Assembly: GCA_029961745.1 (NCBI GenBank)
Contig: CP124680.1
Coordinates: 2,542,001-2,606,000 of the forward strand
Reading direction: 5' to 3'
Length of the DNA: 64,000 nt
Origin: Nocardioides sp. L-11A
GTDB taxonomy: Bacteria; Actinomycetota; Actinomycetes; Propionibacteriales; Nocardioidaceae
Part shown: positions 16,882 to 25,959 of the stretch, piece after piece
Numbering within the stretch: position 1 is the first letter of the stretch
Layout: each line of letters opens with the position of its first letter
Position numbers and translations under genes: made by a program
Notes under the pieces: model-generated
The model's database searches: none
The model's input: the letters and a program-made list of their open reading frames with translations, nothing else
What the model was told of the DNA's origin: nothing

Positions 16882-17600
16882 GCATCGACACCGACCCCGA
16901 CCTCACGTCCGGGTACGACGAGGTCGAGGACTTCGAGGTCGTCGACGACCGCTCGGTGTCCCTCTTCGAGGGAGACGAGGGCGGCCTGGAGTACGCCCAG
17001 CGCCAGGCGCTGGTCGCGCTGCTCAAGCAGCGGTTCATCAGCGCCCGCACGCACCCGCGCGACTGGCAGGTGCTGGTCGAGCACGAGCGGGTCTTCCGCT
17101 CCCGGCTCAACGACCTCTTCCTCGACCTGCAGGTCGACCGCGACCGTGAGGTCGCGTGGAAGCGCCAGGCCACGGCCGAGGGGGGTGGCCGGTTCCCGAC
17201 CCTCCTGCACGACACGGCCTGGTCGCGTGAGGAGACCCTGGTCCTCGTGCACCTGCGCGACCGCCTCCGCGCCGGGGTCGCCGGCGGTGACGCCCGGGTG
17301 TACGTCGACCGCGAGGACATCGTCGACTACGTCGCCAGCTACCGACCCGTCCACGCGACCGACGAGTCGGGTGACGAGAAGCGCGCCCGCAACGCGGTGA
17401 CCGCCATCGTCAAGGCGGGCCTGCTGATCGCGACCGCGTCCGAGGAGCGCTTCGAGATCAGCGAGGCCGTCGAGCCGCTGCTGCCGCTGGAGCTGCTCCA
17501 GGAGCTCCTGGAGGCACTGCAGCAGGCCAACGGCACCACGGTGGCACCGGAGACGCCCGCGACCGCGGAGGCCGATCTGTTCGAGGAGGACGGCGCATGA
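16878..17600 (+). CDS. jetB: Wadjet protein JetB (DUF4194, KITE-like; MksE)
   Basis: A 240-aa DUF4194 protein, the KITE-type winged-helix partner of the JetA kleisin. The order is an acidic N-terminus, YAQRQALVALLKQRFISARTHPRDW with the typical start of the domain, then LNDLFLDLQVDRDREVAWKRQA, LLHDTAWSREETLVLVHLRDRL and AVTAIVKAGLLIATASEERFEIS. Both ends overlap neighbours by 4 nt (ATGA with jetA, GCATGA with jetC), indicating translational coupling and fixed subunit ratios. Length is normal for the family. It has no catalytic residues, and its role is structural and DNA-binding. Confidence 0.92.
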   Translation: MSIDTDPDLTSGYDEVEDFEVVDDRSVSLFEGDEGGLEYAQRQALVALLKQRFISARTHPRDWQVLVEHERVFRSRLNDLFLDLQVDRDREVAWKRQATAEGGGRFPTLLHDTAWSREETLVLVHLRDRLRAGVAGGDARVYVDREDIVDYVASYRPVHATDESGDEKRARNAVTAIVKAGLLIATASEERFEISEAVEPLLPLELLQELLEALQQANGTTVAPETPATAEADLFEEDGA

Positions 17601-20600
17601 GCATCGACGAGGCCGAGCAGATCGAGGGCGCGGCCGCCGACGGGCTTTTCGCCGAGCAGACCGTCGCCGCACCCGTCGACGACACCGTGCAGTGGCGCGC
17701 GTCGCTGTTGCAGCTGGTCAACTGGGGCGGCTTCGGCGGGCTCACCACGGTGCCGCTCGCCGGCGACGCCACGATGATCTCCGGCGCCTCGGGGGTCGGC
17801 AAGAGCACCATCCTCGACGCCTACACCGCGCTGATGATGCCGTCGGACACCAAGTTCAACGGCGCCTCCAACGACGCCGTCGCGGGTCGGGCGCGCAGCG
17901 CCGGGCAGCGCAACCTGCTGTCCTACCTCCGCGGTGCCGTCGACGTCGTCGACGACCCCAAGACCGGGCGGCCGGTCGAGAAGCTGCTGCGCGGCAAGGG
18001 CGCGGACACCTGGGGCGCGGTCGCGATGACCTTCGTCTCCGACCAGGGCGGCCGGTTCACCGCCCTGCGCACCTACTACGTCCCCCGCCGCGCGGCGCGC
18101 TCCGGCGACGTGCTCATGCAGATGTGGACCCACGAGGGCGCGCTGCCGCTCGACAAGCTCGAGGCGGCGGTCCCCGAGAAGTTCCACGCCCACACGATCA
18201 AGAAGCTCTTCCCCGGCATCCGCGTCCACCGCACCTACGCCGACCTCTCGGCCGTGCTGCACGCCCGCCTCGGCATCGGCGCCAACGGCGACGGCTCCAA
18301 GGCGCTGCGCCTGCTGGCCCGCATCCAGGCCGGCAACCAGGTCCGCAGCGTCGACGAGCTCTACAAGGACATGGTCCTCGAGCGCCCCGCGACCTACGCC
18401 GCCGCCGACCGCGCGATCGAGCACTTCGACGACCTCGACGCGGCGCATGCCGCGATGCGCACCGAGCAGCAGAAGCTCGAGCTGCTGGAGCCGATCACCG
18501 AGATGCACGAGCGTCGTACGGCGGCAGCGGCACGTCTCGCCGAGCTCGATTCCTACGGCATCACGCTCACCGGAGACCAGACGCCGCTGCGCTACTGGCT
18601 GTTGCGCACCCACCTGCGCCTGATCGAGACCGCCGTCACGGTCAACCGCGAGGCCCGGTCCTCGACCGTGCAGGCGCTGGCCGCGGCCCAGGCCGCCGAG
18701 CTCCAGCTGACCGGCGACCTCGACGCTGCGAAGGAGGCCCACCGGGACGCCGGTGGTGGCGACCTGCAGCGGCTGGCCGCGCTCGCCGATGCGGAGCGCA
18801 ACCTGAGGGTGGAGCGCGGCAACCGGCTCGCCGAGCTCGAGGAGCGGGTCTATCCCTTGATCGGTCTGCCCGACATCGACCCGCCGGACCTGGAGTCCGC
18901 GCTGGAGGATGCCGGCGCGTTCACCGTCCTGCAGGAGCAGGCCCGTGAGCGGGTGGCCGCGGGGGAGAAGGAGCAGAAGCGGCTCCAGGCCGAGCGGGAG
19001 ACCGTGCTGCGCGAGCAGCAGTTCCCGCTCACCCAGGAGCAGGCGGTGCTCAAGCAGGAGCGGGCCTCGCTGGAGAGCCGAGCCGGCCGGGTGCCGTCCT
19101 ACCTCCACGACCTGCGCACCGCCGTCGCCCGCGCCAGCGGGCTGTCCGTCGACGAGCTGCCGTTCGTCGCGGAGCTGATCGACGTCGCGCCCGACGAGGT
19201 CCGCTGGCGCACCGCGGTCGAGACCGTTCTCGGCGGCAGTGCCCGGATGATGCTGGTGCCGCTCGACCGGCTGTCCGACTTCTCGGCCGCGATCGACGAG
19301 CTGCGGCTGCCGGCGCGGCTGACCTTCCAGGGCGTCGAGCTCGACCTGCCCGGCACCGGCCCCTCCGACCCCGAGCGGATCGCCGGCAAGCTGCTCTTCA
19401 AGGACTCGCCGTTCGCCGGGTGGGTCCAGCAGCACGTCGAGGAGCCCGCCCGCAACGCGCTCTGCGTCGCCAGCGCCGCCGAGCTCGACGGGCCCGGCTT
19501 CCGGGTGACACTGGCCGGCCAGACCCGCAACGGCCGTCGGGGCGCGCACGGGCGCAACGACGTCCGCAACATCATCGGCTTCTCCAGCGAGGATGCGATC
19601 GCCGAGATCGACGCGCAGCTGGCCGACGTCGAGCGCCGGCTCGGCGAGATCGACGGCCGGCTGGCCGAGCTGGGTCGCCGCTCCGGCCTGATCGACCTCC
19701 AGCGCAAGGCGTACGACGCCATCGTCATGGTCCGCTTCGACGACGTCGACGTCGCGGGCAGTGACCGGCGGATCGCCGATCTGGAGGAGCGGCGGGCGGC
19801 CATCCTCGCCTCCGACGACCGGCTCCAGGTGCTTCAGGAGCAGATCGACGACCTGGAGGAGCGGCTCGGCCAGGCACGGAAGGAGCGCTTCTCGCTCGAC
19901 CAGCGCAAGGACCGGCTCCACGACGACCAGCGTGAGCTCTATGACGCCGAGGACGCCATCAAGGACCGGGTCTTCGCGATCGAGGAGGCCGGTGCGGTGG
20001 TCCTCGACGAGGAGCAGGAGGCCGCGCTGGCCGCCGACTTCGCCGCGGCGGCTGCGCCGGACGACCCGGAGGACCTGGACCGCTTCAACAACAACTCCCA
20101 GCGTCTCGGTGAGCGGCTGCGCACCGCACTCGCCGACGCGGAGGCCGAGATCCGGCGCTGCGACGACGATCTCGGCACCATCTTCCGCAGCTACAAGTTC
20201 GCCTGGGACTCGCCCAACCTCGGTGCGACCGCCGAGTCGTACGCCGACTACGCCCGTATCCTCGACGAGATCCGCGGCAAGGGTCTCGCCGACCGCCGGG
20301 CCGAGTGGCGCCGGCGGCTCACCGAGTGGAGCGGCCAGGACCTCGTCCCGCTGCTGGGCGCGATGTCGTCGTCGGTCGAGGAGATCGAGGACCGCCTGGA
20401 GCCGATCAACGCGATCCTGCGCCGGCTCGAGTTCGGCGCCTCCGGCGACCGGCTGCGGATCCGACTGCGCCGCCTCGCCCCGGCTCACGTCCAGGTGTTC
20501 ATGAAGGAGCTGCGCGCGCTGTCCGCCGGCGCCACCACCGAGCTGAAGGAGGAGGACCTGGAGAAGAGGTTCACCGAGCTCAGCCGGTTCATGCGCCAGC

Positions 20601-21079
20601 TCCGCAAGGCGGACCAGGGTGCCGGCGAGGCGGCCGGATCCGGCGACCGCGACCGGCTGCTCGACGTACGACGGCACGTGGAGATCAGCGCCGAGCGCTA
20701 CGACCACCTCACCGGCGAGCTGCGCGCGACGTACCGGACCCTCGGGGAGAAGTCCGGCGGCGAGAGCCAGGAGCTGGTGGCCTTCATCGTCGGCTCGGCG
20801 CTGCGTTTCCGGCTCGGCGACGAGATGCGCTCGCGGCCGAGGTTCGCGCCGGTGTTCCTCGACGAGGGCTTCGTGAAGGCCGACTCCGAGTTCGCCGGTC
20901 GCGCCGTCGAGGCGTGGAAGGGCCTCGGGTTCCAGCTGATCGTCGGCGTCCCGCTCGACAAGGTGACCGGCCTCGAGCCGCACATGGACGAGCTGCTCGC
21001 GATCACCAAGAACACCACCACCCATCAGTCCTGGATCACGCCGATCACCGATGCGCTGGAAGGCGCCGACCCGGAGTAG
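17597..21079 (+). CDS. jetC: Wadjet protein JetC (SMC-like ATPase; MksB)
   Basis: A 1160-aa SMC/condensin-type ATPase, the loop-extruding motor of Wadjet. Walker A GASGVGKS is at residues 63-70, preceded by QLVNWGGFGGLTTVPL. Two long coiled-coil arms (roughly 270-560 and 640-880) flank a hinge-like region with VETVLGGSARMMLVPL. The ABC signature KSGGESQ is at 1052-1058 and Walker B VFLDEGF at 1086-1092 with catalytic E1090. The motifs look intact, so the enzyme is probably active. Its size fits the shorter arms of Mks/Wadjet compared with chromosomal SMC. It overlaps jetB by 4 nt and ends 2 nt before the JetD start. Confidence 0.95.
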   Translation: MSIDEAEQIEGAAADGLFAEQTVAAPVDDTVQWRASLLQLVNWGGFGGLTTVPLAGDATMISGASGVGKSTILDAYTALMMPSDTKFNGASNDAVAGRARSAGQRNLLSYLRGAVDVVDDPKTGRPVEKLLRGKGADTWGAVAMTFVSDQGGRFTALRTYYVPRRAARSGDVLMQMWTHEGALPLDKLEAAVPEKFHAHTIKKLFPGIRVHRTYADLSAVLHARLGIGANGDGSKALRLLARIQAGNQVRSVDELYKDMVLERPATYAAADRAIEHFDDLDAAHAAMRTEQQKLELLEPITEMHERRTAAAARLAELDSYGITLTGDQTPLRYWLLRTHLRLIETAVTVNREARSSTVQALAAAQAAELQLTGDLDAAKEAHRDAGGGDLQRLAALADAERNLRVERGNRLAELEERVYPLIGLPDIDPPDLESALEDAGAFTVLQEQARERVAAGEKEQKRLQAERETVLREQQFPLTQEQAVLKQERASLESRAGRVPSYLHDLRTAVARASGLSVDELPFVAELIDVAPDEVRWRTAVETVLGGSARMMLVPLDRLSDFSAAIDELRLPARLTFQGVELDLPGTGPSDPERIAGKLLFKDSPFAGWVQQHVEEPARNALCVASAAELDGPGFRVTLAGQTRNGRRGAHGRNDVRNIIGFSSEDAIAEIDAQLADVERRLGEIDGRLAELGRRSGLIDLQRKAYDAIVMVRFDDVDVAGSDRRIADLEERRAAILASDDRLQVLQEQIDDLEERLGQARKERFSLDQRKDRLHDDQRELYDAEDAIKDRVFAIEEAGAVVLDEEQEAALAADFAAAAAPDDPEDLDRFNNNSQRLGERLRTALADAEAEIRRCDDDLGTIFRSYKFAWDSPNLGATAESYADYARILDEIRGKGLADRRAEWRRRLTEWSGQDLVPLLGAMSSSVEEIEDRLEPINAILRRLEFGASGDRLRIRLRRLAPAHVQVFMKELRALSAGATTELKEEDLEKRFTELSRFMRQLRKADQGAGEAAGSGDRDRLLDVRRHVEISAERYDHLTGELRATYRTLGEKSGGESQELVAFIVGSALRFRLGDEMRSRPRFAPVFLDEGFVKADSEFAGRAVEAWKGLGFQLIVGVPLDKVTGLEPHMDELLAITKNTTTHQSWITPITDALEGADPE

Positions 21080-21081
21080 CG

Positions 21082-22227
21082 GTGAAGACGCCTGAGGATG
21101 CACGTCGAGCCGTCGCGCGGCGACTCGACGACGACTGGCACAAGGTCGCCGCCGGCACCGGCACCTGGCGATCGGACGTCAACCTGGGCAGCTCGCAGCT
21201 CAAGGGCGCCCTGTTGGCGGCGCGATGGGACGACGTCTTCGCGGTCCGCATGCAGTGGTGGGACTGGGAGCAGGAGCCGATCCCCGGCGTCCGGCTCGAC
21301 TGGCGGGACGTGTCGCCCACCCAACGGCTGCCCGCACGCCTGGTCGTCGACGACGTCGACGCGGCCGCGCGGCTGGTGGGCGGCGACTGGGTGGACCGAT
21401 TGGCGCGCGCCCGTGATCGGCGGGTGGTCCTGGCCGAGCGGTTCCCCGGGCTGGCCGACCCGGCCCGGCTGCTCAAGGCGGTCGACGGCTACACCGACGC
21501 CGACTTCGACGTGGCCTGTCGCGCGGCCGCCTGGTTCGTCGCGAACCCGACCAGTGGCAGGACGGCCCGCCAGGTCGGCGTCGAGGGCATGGGGACGAAG
21601 TGGCTGGCCCGACGTGGCGCCGTCGTCCGTCATCTCGCCGCTCTCGACGATCTCGGTCTCGTCCCCGGACGGCCGTCGCGGGTCCATGTGACCTATCTCG
21701 ATCCCGACCACAACGCCCGTGCGGGCACCCGGCGGCACGATGTGGTCACGGTCGGCGACCGTGACGTGCTGGCCTATCGGCCGCGCGTGGTCGTGATCTC
21801 CGAGAACCGGGACACCGCGCAGTTCTTCCCGCCCGTCGACGGTGGCATCGCGGTCGAGGGTGACGGCAACGGTCCGGGCGCGATCCCCGACCTCGAGTGG
21901 CTCAGGGACGCCGCGGTGGTCTGGTACTGGGGCGACATGGATGCCAAGGGGCTCGAGATCCTCGACAGCTACCGCGTGCGCGGGGTGCCGGCCCGCTCGC
22001 TCTTCATGGATCTGGCCGCCTACGAGCGATGGGGGCGCTACGGGGTCGACGACAACGACGACGGTTCGCGGATCGAGCCGAAGGAGCCGCGCCGGCTCGA
22101 ACGGCTGGAGCCGCAGGAGCAGGCGCTCTACCTCGCGCTGTGCTCCTTCGTCTGGGCCGGACACCGCCGGGTGGAGCAGGAGCCGATCCCGCTGGAGGTG
22201 GCCGCCGCGGTCGTCCGAGCGGACTGA
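21082..22227 (+). CDS. jetD: Wadjet nuclease JetD (DUF3322 + DUF2220 Toprim-like; MksG)
   Basis: A 381-aa protein with an N-terminal DUF3322 part (about 1-200) and a C-terminal DUF2220 Toprim-like nuclease part. Key residues are present: VVVISENRDTAQFFP, with the Toprim Glu at residue 241, and WYWGDMDAKGLEIL, with the D-x-D at 285 and 287. In Wadjet and MksBEFG this subunit cuts circular plasmid DNA after JetABC extrusion. The GTG at 21082 follows GGAGTAGC and starts 2 nt after the jetC stop. All four subunits are complete, so the locus should be a working plasmid-defence system. Confidence 0.93.
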   Translation: MKTPEDARRAVARRLDDDWHKVAAGTGTWRSDVNLGSSQLKGALLAARWDDVFAVRMQWWDWEQEPIPGVRLDWRDVSPTQRLPARLVVDDVDAAARLVGGDWVDRLARARDRRVVLAERFPGLADPARLLKAVDGYTDADFDVACRAAAWFVANPTSGRTARQVGVEGMGTKWLARRGAVVRHLAALDDLGLVPGRPSRVHVTYLDPDHNARAGTRRHDVVTVGDRDVLAYRPRVVVISENRDTAQFFPPVDGGIAVEGDGNGPGAIPDLEWLRDAAVVWYWGDMDAKGLEILDSYRVRGVPARSLFMDLAAYERWGRYGVDDNDDGSRIEPKEPRRLERLEPQEQALYLALCSFVWAGHRRVEQEPIPLEVAAAVVRAD

Positions 22228-22241
22228 CCGGGTCAGACCGC
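22219..22241. terminator. Bidirectional hairpin after jetD
   Basis: An inverted repeat spans the last codons of jetD, its stop and the end of the opposing gene. CTGACC/GGTCAG and an outer GCGG/CCGC pair, separated by an A-A mismatch. There is no T-run. It fits a shared terminator for the convergent pair. Confidence 0.45.
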
Positions 22242-22880
22242 CTTGCCCGCGAGGTCGGTGAGGTGCACCCCGCCCGACCCGGCGACCGTCAGCCAGGCGT
22301 CGCCGGTACCCGGCAGCGGCCGGCCGGCGAGGACGGTGCAGCTGGCCGGCTCGTTGCCGCACAGGGGCGCCAGCACCGCGCCGTCGAGGTCGGCGAGATC
22401 GAACGGCTTGCGTGGCGAGACCCCGCCCGCGGCGGCCGTCATCGACACGCCGTCCCACAGCAGCGTCCGTGGACCGCCGTCCCCGGGGACGGTCAGCACG
22501 GCGTTGCCCTGGAAGAGCACGACCTCGTACGCCCAGGTGGACCCGCTCTCCTTCGCCAGGGCCTCGACCATCGCCGCGGTGCCCTCGGTGGTGAACAGGT
22601 CGGCCCCGCCGCCGCGGGTCGTGATCTCGGTGCGGTCGGTGGTGATCGTCGTGGTCGTGGTCGACCTGGTCGTGCCGCTGTCGCCGTCGAGGGCGTTCAC
22701 GACCAGGGCCGTGATCCCGGCGCCGGTGCCGCCCAGCACGACCAGCGCCCCGGCCACCAGCACACCGGCCCGGCGTCGTACCCGGCGCCGCTCGGCGGCC
22801 GGGTCGTAGGCCGGGTAGTCCGCATCACCGCCCGGCGCGTCGTAGCGACGCCAGGCGTCCGGTCCGGCGTCAGGCCTCAT
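22233..22880 (-). CDS. Hypothetical single-pass membrane protein, Thr-rich linker
   Basis: I do not recognise the family. The 215-aa protein has a short cytoplasmic N-terminus with a basic stop-transfer patch (ERRRVRRRAG), one hydrophobic segment at about residues 38-61, and a threonine-rich linker (TTRSTTTTTITTDRTEITT). An outer domain follows, ending GSGGVHLTDLAGKAV. The outer part has two cysteines close together (PLCGNEPASCTVL), which could form a disulphide. The topology fits an anchored extracytoplasmic sensor or anti-sigma-like protein, but no sigma-factor gene is nearby. It converges on jetD and its start region overlaps the possible upstream start of the next gene. Confidence 0.7.
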   Translation of the reverse strand: MRPDAGPDAWRRYDAPGGDADYPAYDPAAERRRVRRRAGVLVAGALVVLGGTGAGITALVVNALDGDSGTTRSTTTTTITTDRTEITTRGGGADLFTTEGTAAMVEALAKESGSTWAYEVVLFQGNAVLTVPGDGGPRTLLWDGVSMTAAAGGVSPRKPFDLADLDGAVLAPLCGNEPASCTVLAGRPLPGTGDAWLTVAGSGGVHLTDLAGKAV

Positions 22881-22904
22881 GGACGGAGTATCGCAGTGCC
22901 TGCC

Positions 22905-22910
22905 TAGGCT
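22905..22910 (+). promoter_or_regulatory. -10 box TAGGCT of a leaderless promoter
   Basis: TAGGCT lies 7 nt before the GTG at 22918, matching the TAnnnT-N6-8-start layout seen at several other genes here. No ribosome site precedes the GTG, which supports leaderless translation from 22918. Confidence 0.55.
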
Positions 22911-22917
22911 GGTCGCC

Positions 22918-23349
22918 GTGGACGAGGAGACCTACCGCGAGCGGCTCGGCCGGGTCCTGGCCGACCACACCGAAGACCTGGCCGCGCGGCTGCGCACCAT
23001 CGCCGAGGTGGCCGCCGGACCGGCCGGGGAGCCGGTGGCCGGTATCGCCGTCGAGGTCTTCCCCGGCGACGACGACGAGGGGGCCTTCGATGTCTGGGCC
23101 CGGTTCGACGGTCCGGACGCGTTCGCGCTCAACCGGCCGATCGACGACGTGCGCCACCTCTTCGGTGTCACGTACGGCGAGCACGGATTCGAGCCCGACG
23201 TGCCTGCTCCCGGACTCGGTCGGCCCGGCTTCGACGTCGGCGAGGTGATCGTGGAGGTGGTGGCCTCCTGGGTCGCGCCGGTCTGGGCGGACCTGGCGCC
23301 GCCGGCGCTCCCGCCGTTCGAGGTCACCCGTGCCGGCGGCTGCTCATGA
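22918..23349 (+). CDS. Hypothetical acidic protein, 143 aa
   Basis: An acidic, soluble protein with no membrane segment. Features seen are YRERLGRVLADHTEDLAARL, an amphipathic helix; GIAVEVFPGDDDEGAFDVW, strands with an acidic turn; and RFDGPDAFALNRPIDDVRHLFGV. I suspect one of the small actinomycete DUF families (DUF6389-like), but this is from memory and weak. The GTG at 22918 is chosen over the ATG at 22879 because a TAGGCT box sits 7 nt before it and the upstream ATG would overlap the divergent gene. It converges tightly with the flavin oxidase gene, overlapping its end by 6 nt. Confidence 0.65.
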   Translation: MDEETYRERLGRVLADHTEDLAARLRTIAEVAAGPAGEPVAGIAVEVFPGDDDEGAFDVWARFDGPDAFALNRPIDDVRHLFGVTYGEHGFEPDVPAPGLGRPGFDVGEVIVEVVASWVAPVWADLAPPALPPFEVTRAGGCS

Positions 23350-24720
23350 GTCGAAGCCGAGTCCCAGCCGGTCCATGGTCCGCAGCCACAGGTTGCGGCG
23401 GCCGGTCTCGTCGGCGCGTGCCGACGCCCACCGGGTGAGCTGGATGCCGACCCAGGCGAAGGGCTCGGGCGGGAAGGGCAGCGGCTTCTCGCGCACCATG
23501 GCCAGCCGGGTCCGCTCGGTCGGCGTGCCCTCGAGCAGGTCGAGCATCACGTCCGCGGCGAACCGCGAGGCGCCCACGCCGAGCCCGGTGAACCCGGTCG
23601 CGTAGGCCACCCTGCCGCGGTGGGCGAGCCCGTAGAACGCGCAGAATCGGGTGCAGGTGTCGATCACCCCGCCCCACCGGTGGGTGAACCGCACCTCCGA
23701 CAGCTGGGGGAAGGTCGCGTAGAAGTGCTCGGCGAGGAGTCGGTGTGTGGCCGGGCGCTGCTCATGCCCGGGCGCCATCCCGCGCCCGAAGTGGTAGACG
23801 GCGTCGTACCCGCCCCACAGGATCCGGTCGTCCGCGGTCAGCCGGTAGTAGTGGAAGAGGTTGCCGCTGTCGGCGACCCCGAAGCGTGCCGTCCAGCGGA
23901 GTGCCGCACGCTGCTCGGCGGTGAGCGGCTCGGTCGCCAGCACATGGTCGTAGACGGGGACGACCCGCGCCCGCATCCGTCGCAGCAGCGAGGTGAACAC
24001 GTTCGTCGCGAGCACGACCTGCCGGGCCCGTACGACGCCGTGGGAGGTCGTCGCCTCGACGGACGTGCCTCGGCGGCGCAGGCGTAGGACGGACGTGTCC
24101 TCGGCGATCCGCGCCCCGAGGGACTCCGCAGCGGCGGCCAGGCCCCACGCCAGCCGGGCGGGGTCGACCATCGCGCAGCCCTCGGCGTCCAGGCGTCCGG
24201 CGAGGTAGGTGGGGGAGTCGACCGCCGCCTGCACCGCCGTCGCGTCGAGGAAGCCGGGCACGGAGGGCTCGAGCAGGTCGACCTCGTGCGTGCGGGTCGC
24301 GACCGAGAGCTGGCCGGTGCGCTCGAAGCCGCAGGAGATCCCGTACCGGGCGACGGTCGCCTCGATCTCGTCCAGGTTGGCCAGGCCCATCCGCTCCAGC
24401 GCCGCGTACTCGTCGGGCCAGCGCTCCTGCCCGTTGGCCTCGCCGTGGGTCAGACTGGCCTCGCAGAAGCCGCCGTTGCGCCCGGTGGCGTGCTCGGCGA
24501 GCCGGTCCCGCTCGACGACCAGCACCGAGCGTCCGGGATCGCGCTCGAGCGCGCGCAGCGCCGTCCAGAGGCCGGTGAAGCCGCCGCCCACCACCAGCAG
24601 GTCGACGTCCGCATCGCCGACGGGCACCCGCGCGTCGGGACGGTCGGGGGAGTCGAGCCAGAGCACGGCGGGCGCGGCGGCATCCGCCCGCGCGTGGGCC
24701 TCCCGGGGCGTGAGGGTCAT
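23344..24720 (-). CDS. FAD-dependent oxidoreductase (DAO / PuuB-like)
   Basis: A 458-aa flavoprotein of the D-amino-acid-oxidase fold. VDLLVVGGGFTGLWTALRAL near residue 40, seen as VVGGGFTGLWTAL, is the FAD Rossmann motif. ATGRNGGFCEASLTHG resembles the substrate-side motif of gamma-glutamylputrescine oxidase (PuuB) and sarcosine-oxidase relatives, and the C-terminal YATGFTGLGVGASRFAADVM is the closing FAD-contact motif. It probably oxidises an amine or amino acid, giving an aldehyde or imine, H2O2 and ammonia. Its start overlaps the saccharopine-dehydrogenase-like gene by 4 nt, and polyamine genes follow, so a polyamine-derived amine is the likely substrate (inference). Confidence 0.85.
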   Translation of the reverse strand: MTLTPREAHARADAAAPAVLWLDSPDRPDARVPVGDADVDLLVVGGGFTGLWTALRALERDPGRSVLVVERDRLAEHATGRNGGFCEASLTHGEANGQERWPDEYAALERMGLANLDEIEATVARYGISCGFERTGQLSVATRTHEVDLLEPSVPGFLDATAVQAAVDSPTYLAGRLDAEGCAMVDPARLAWGLAAAAESLGARIAEDTSVLRLRRRGTSVEATTSHGVVRARQVVLATNVFTSLLRRMRARVVPVYDHVLATEPLTAEQRAALRWTARFGVADSGNLFHYYRLTADDRILWGGYDAVYHFGRGMAPGHEQRPATHRLLAEHFYATFPQLSEVRFTHRWGGVIDTCTRFCAFYGLAHRGRVAYATGFTGLGVGASRFAADVMLDLLEGTPTERTRLAMVREKPLPFPPEPFAWVGIQLTRWASARADETGRRNLWLRTMDRLGLGFDS

Positions 24721-25952
24721 TGCTCGCGCTGACCCCACGGGGCGCCGTACGCCGTCAGCAGGTCGAGGAAGGGCACCGCATCGAACGCCTCGGGGCCGAG
24801 CACGCCGGTGCCCTGCCAGGTGCCGGTCGCGAGCAGCTCGAGCGCGACGACGGGGTTGACCGCGGTCTGCCAGACCACGCACTGGTGGCCGTACTCCGCC
24901 ATCGACCAGGCGTTGTCGACCACGTGGTAGAGGTAGGTCGAGCGCGGGCCGGTCGGATGGCCCTCGGCGTCCTTGCCCGTGCCGGTGACCCACAGGCCCG
25001 CACAGGTCTTGCCCGTCATCCGCGGCCCCACCGTCGCCGGGTCGGGCAGCACCGCCGCCACGACGTCGCGCGGCGAGACCTCGACTCCCTTGACCCGCAC
25101 CTTCTCGGTCCGGTCGAGGCCGAGCGTGTTGAGCACGCGCAGCATCGTGATGAACTCCTCGCCGAGGCCGTACTTGAAGGTCACCCGCCTGCAGTCGACC
25201 CAGCGCGGCATGAGGAGCACCTCCTCGTGCTCGACGTTGACGCATTCGACCGGGCCGATCCCCTCCGGGAAGTCGAAGACCTCGGGCTCGCTGAACGGGG
25301 CGGTGGTGAACCAGCCGCGCTCGACCTCCCAGATCACCGGCGGGTTGAGACACTCCTCGATCGTGGTCCACATGGAGAACGACGGCGCGAAGATCTCGTT
25401 GCCGTCGTCGTCGGTCACGACCAGGTTGGCGCCGTCGCGGGTGCCGAGCTCGTCGATCTCGGCGAACAGGTGGTCCGCGGCGTAGCGGGCGAACACGTCG
25501 GAGAGACCCGGCTCCACGCCGATCCCGACCAGTGCCAACCGCCCGGCGGCCTCCCAGTCGCCGGCGCGGGCGAACTGCTCGTCGCCGAGCTTCACCCCCG
25601 TCGTCTGGTACGGCGTCTCGGGGTGCGGCCGCGAGAGCGACATCGCCATGTCGAGATAGTCCGCGCCCGCCGCGAAGGCCCCCTCGAAGACGGGCATGTC
25701 GAAGACCGGGTCCACGGCGTTCATGACGTGGGTGATGCGGTGCTCACGGCACAGGGCGGTCACCGCTGCCGCGGACGAGGCGTCCACCCGGGCCGCGGTG
25801 AACCGAGTGTCGACGGCGGCGGCCTGCTCGGCGCGGGCCGGGTCGTGGTCGGCGACGACGATCGTCTCGAAGAAGTCGCGGCGGGCGGCGATCGCGGCGA
25901 AGGCACCGCCCACACCGCCGGCGCCCACGAGGAGGATCCGCATCCCGGTCAT
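24717..25952 (-). CDS. Saccharopine dehydrogenase family protein
   Basis: A 411-aa protein with an N-terminal NAD(P) motif ILLVGAGGVGGAFAAIAAR, then AGADYLDMAMSLSRPH. The large catalytic domain contains GIGVEPGLSDVFARYAAD, the family's G-x-x-P-G-x-x-x motif. It is clearly in the Lys9/saccharopine dehydrogenase superfamily, whose members join or split amino acids through a secondary amine. In bacteria related proteins occur in polyamine metabolism (for example carboxyspermidine dehydrogenase), which fits the surrounding polyamine genes. The exact reaction is unknown. Overlaps with its downstream partner (4 nt) and a 7-nt gap from the aldehyde dehydrogenase indicate one operon. Confidence 0.82.
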   Translation of the reverse strand: MTGMRILLVGAGGVGGAFAAIAARRDFFETIVVADHDPARAEQAAAVDTRFTAARVDASSAAAVTALCREHRITHVMNAVDPVFDMPVFEGAFAAGADYLDMAMSLSRPHPETPYQTTGVKLGDEQFARAGDWEAAGRLALVGIGVEPGLSDVFARYAADHLFAEIDELGTRDGANLVVTDDDGNEIFAPSFSMWTTIEECLNPPVIWEVERGWFTTAPFSEPEVFDFPEGIGPVECVNVEHEEVLLMPRWVDCRRVTFKYGLGEEFITMLRVLNTLGLDRTEKVRVKGVEVSPRDVVAAVLPDPATVGPRMTGKTCAGLWVTGTGKDAEGHPTGPRSTYLYHVVDNAWSMAEYGHQCVVWQTAVNPVVALELLATGTWQGTGVLGPEAFDAVPFLDLLTAYGAPWGQREQ

Positions 25953-25959
25953 CGCCGGA

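Noticed and set aside
17339..21103. A 1254-codon open frame on the minus strand opposite jetC, and similar long frames opposite other genes (for example 4515-6767, 6767-8431, 43430-45973).
   Set aside because: They result from very GC-rich third positions in the true genes. The predicted proteins are low-complexity, rich in Arg, Gly, Val or His, and contain no recognisable domain, whereas the opposite strand encodes complete families.
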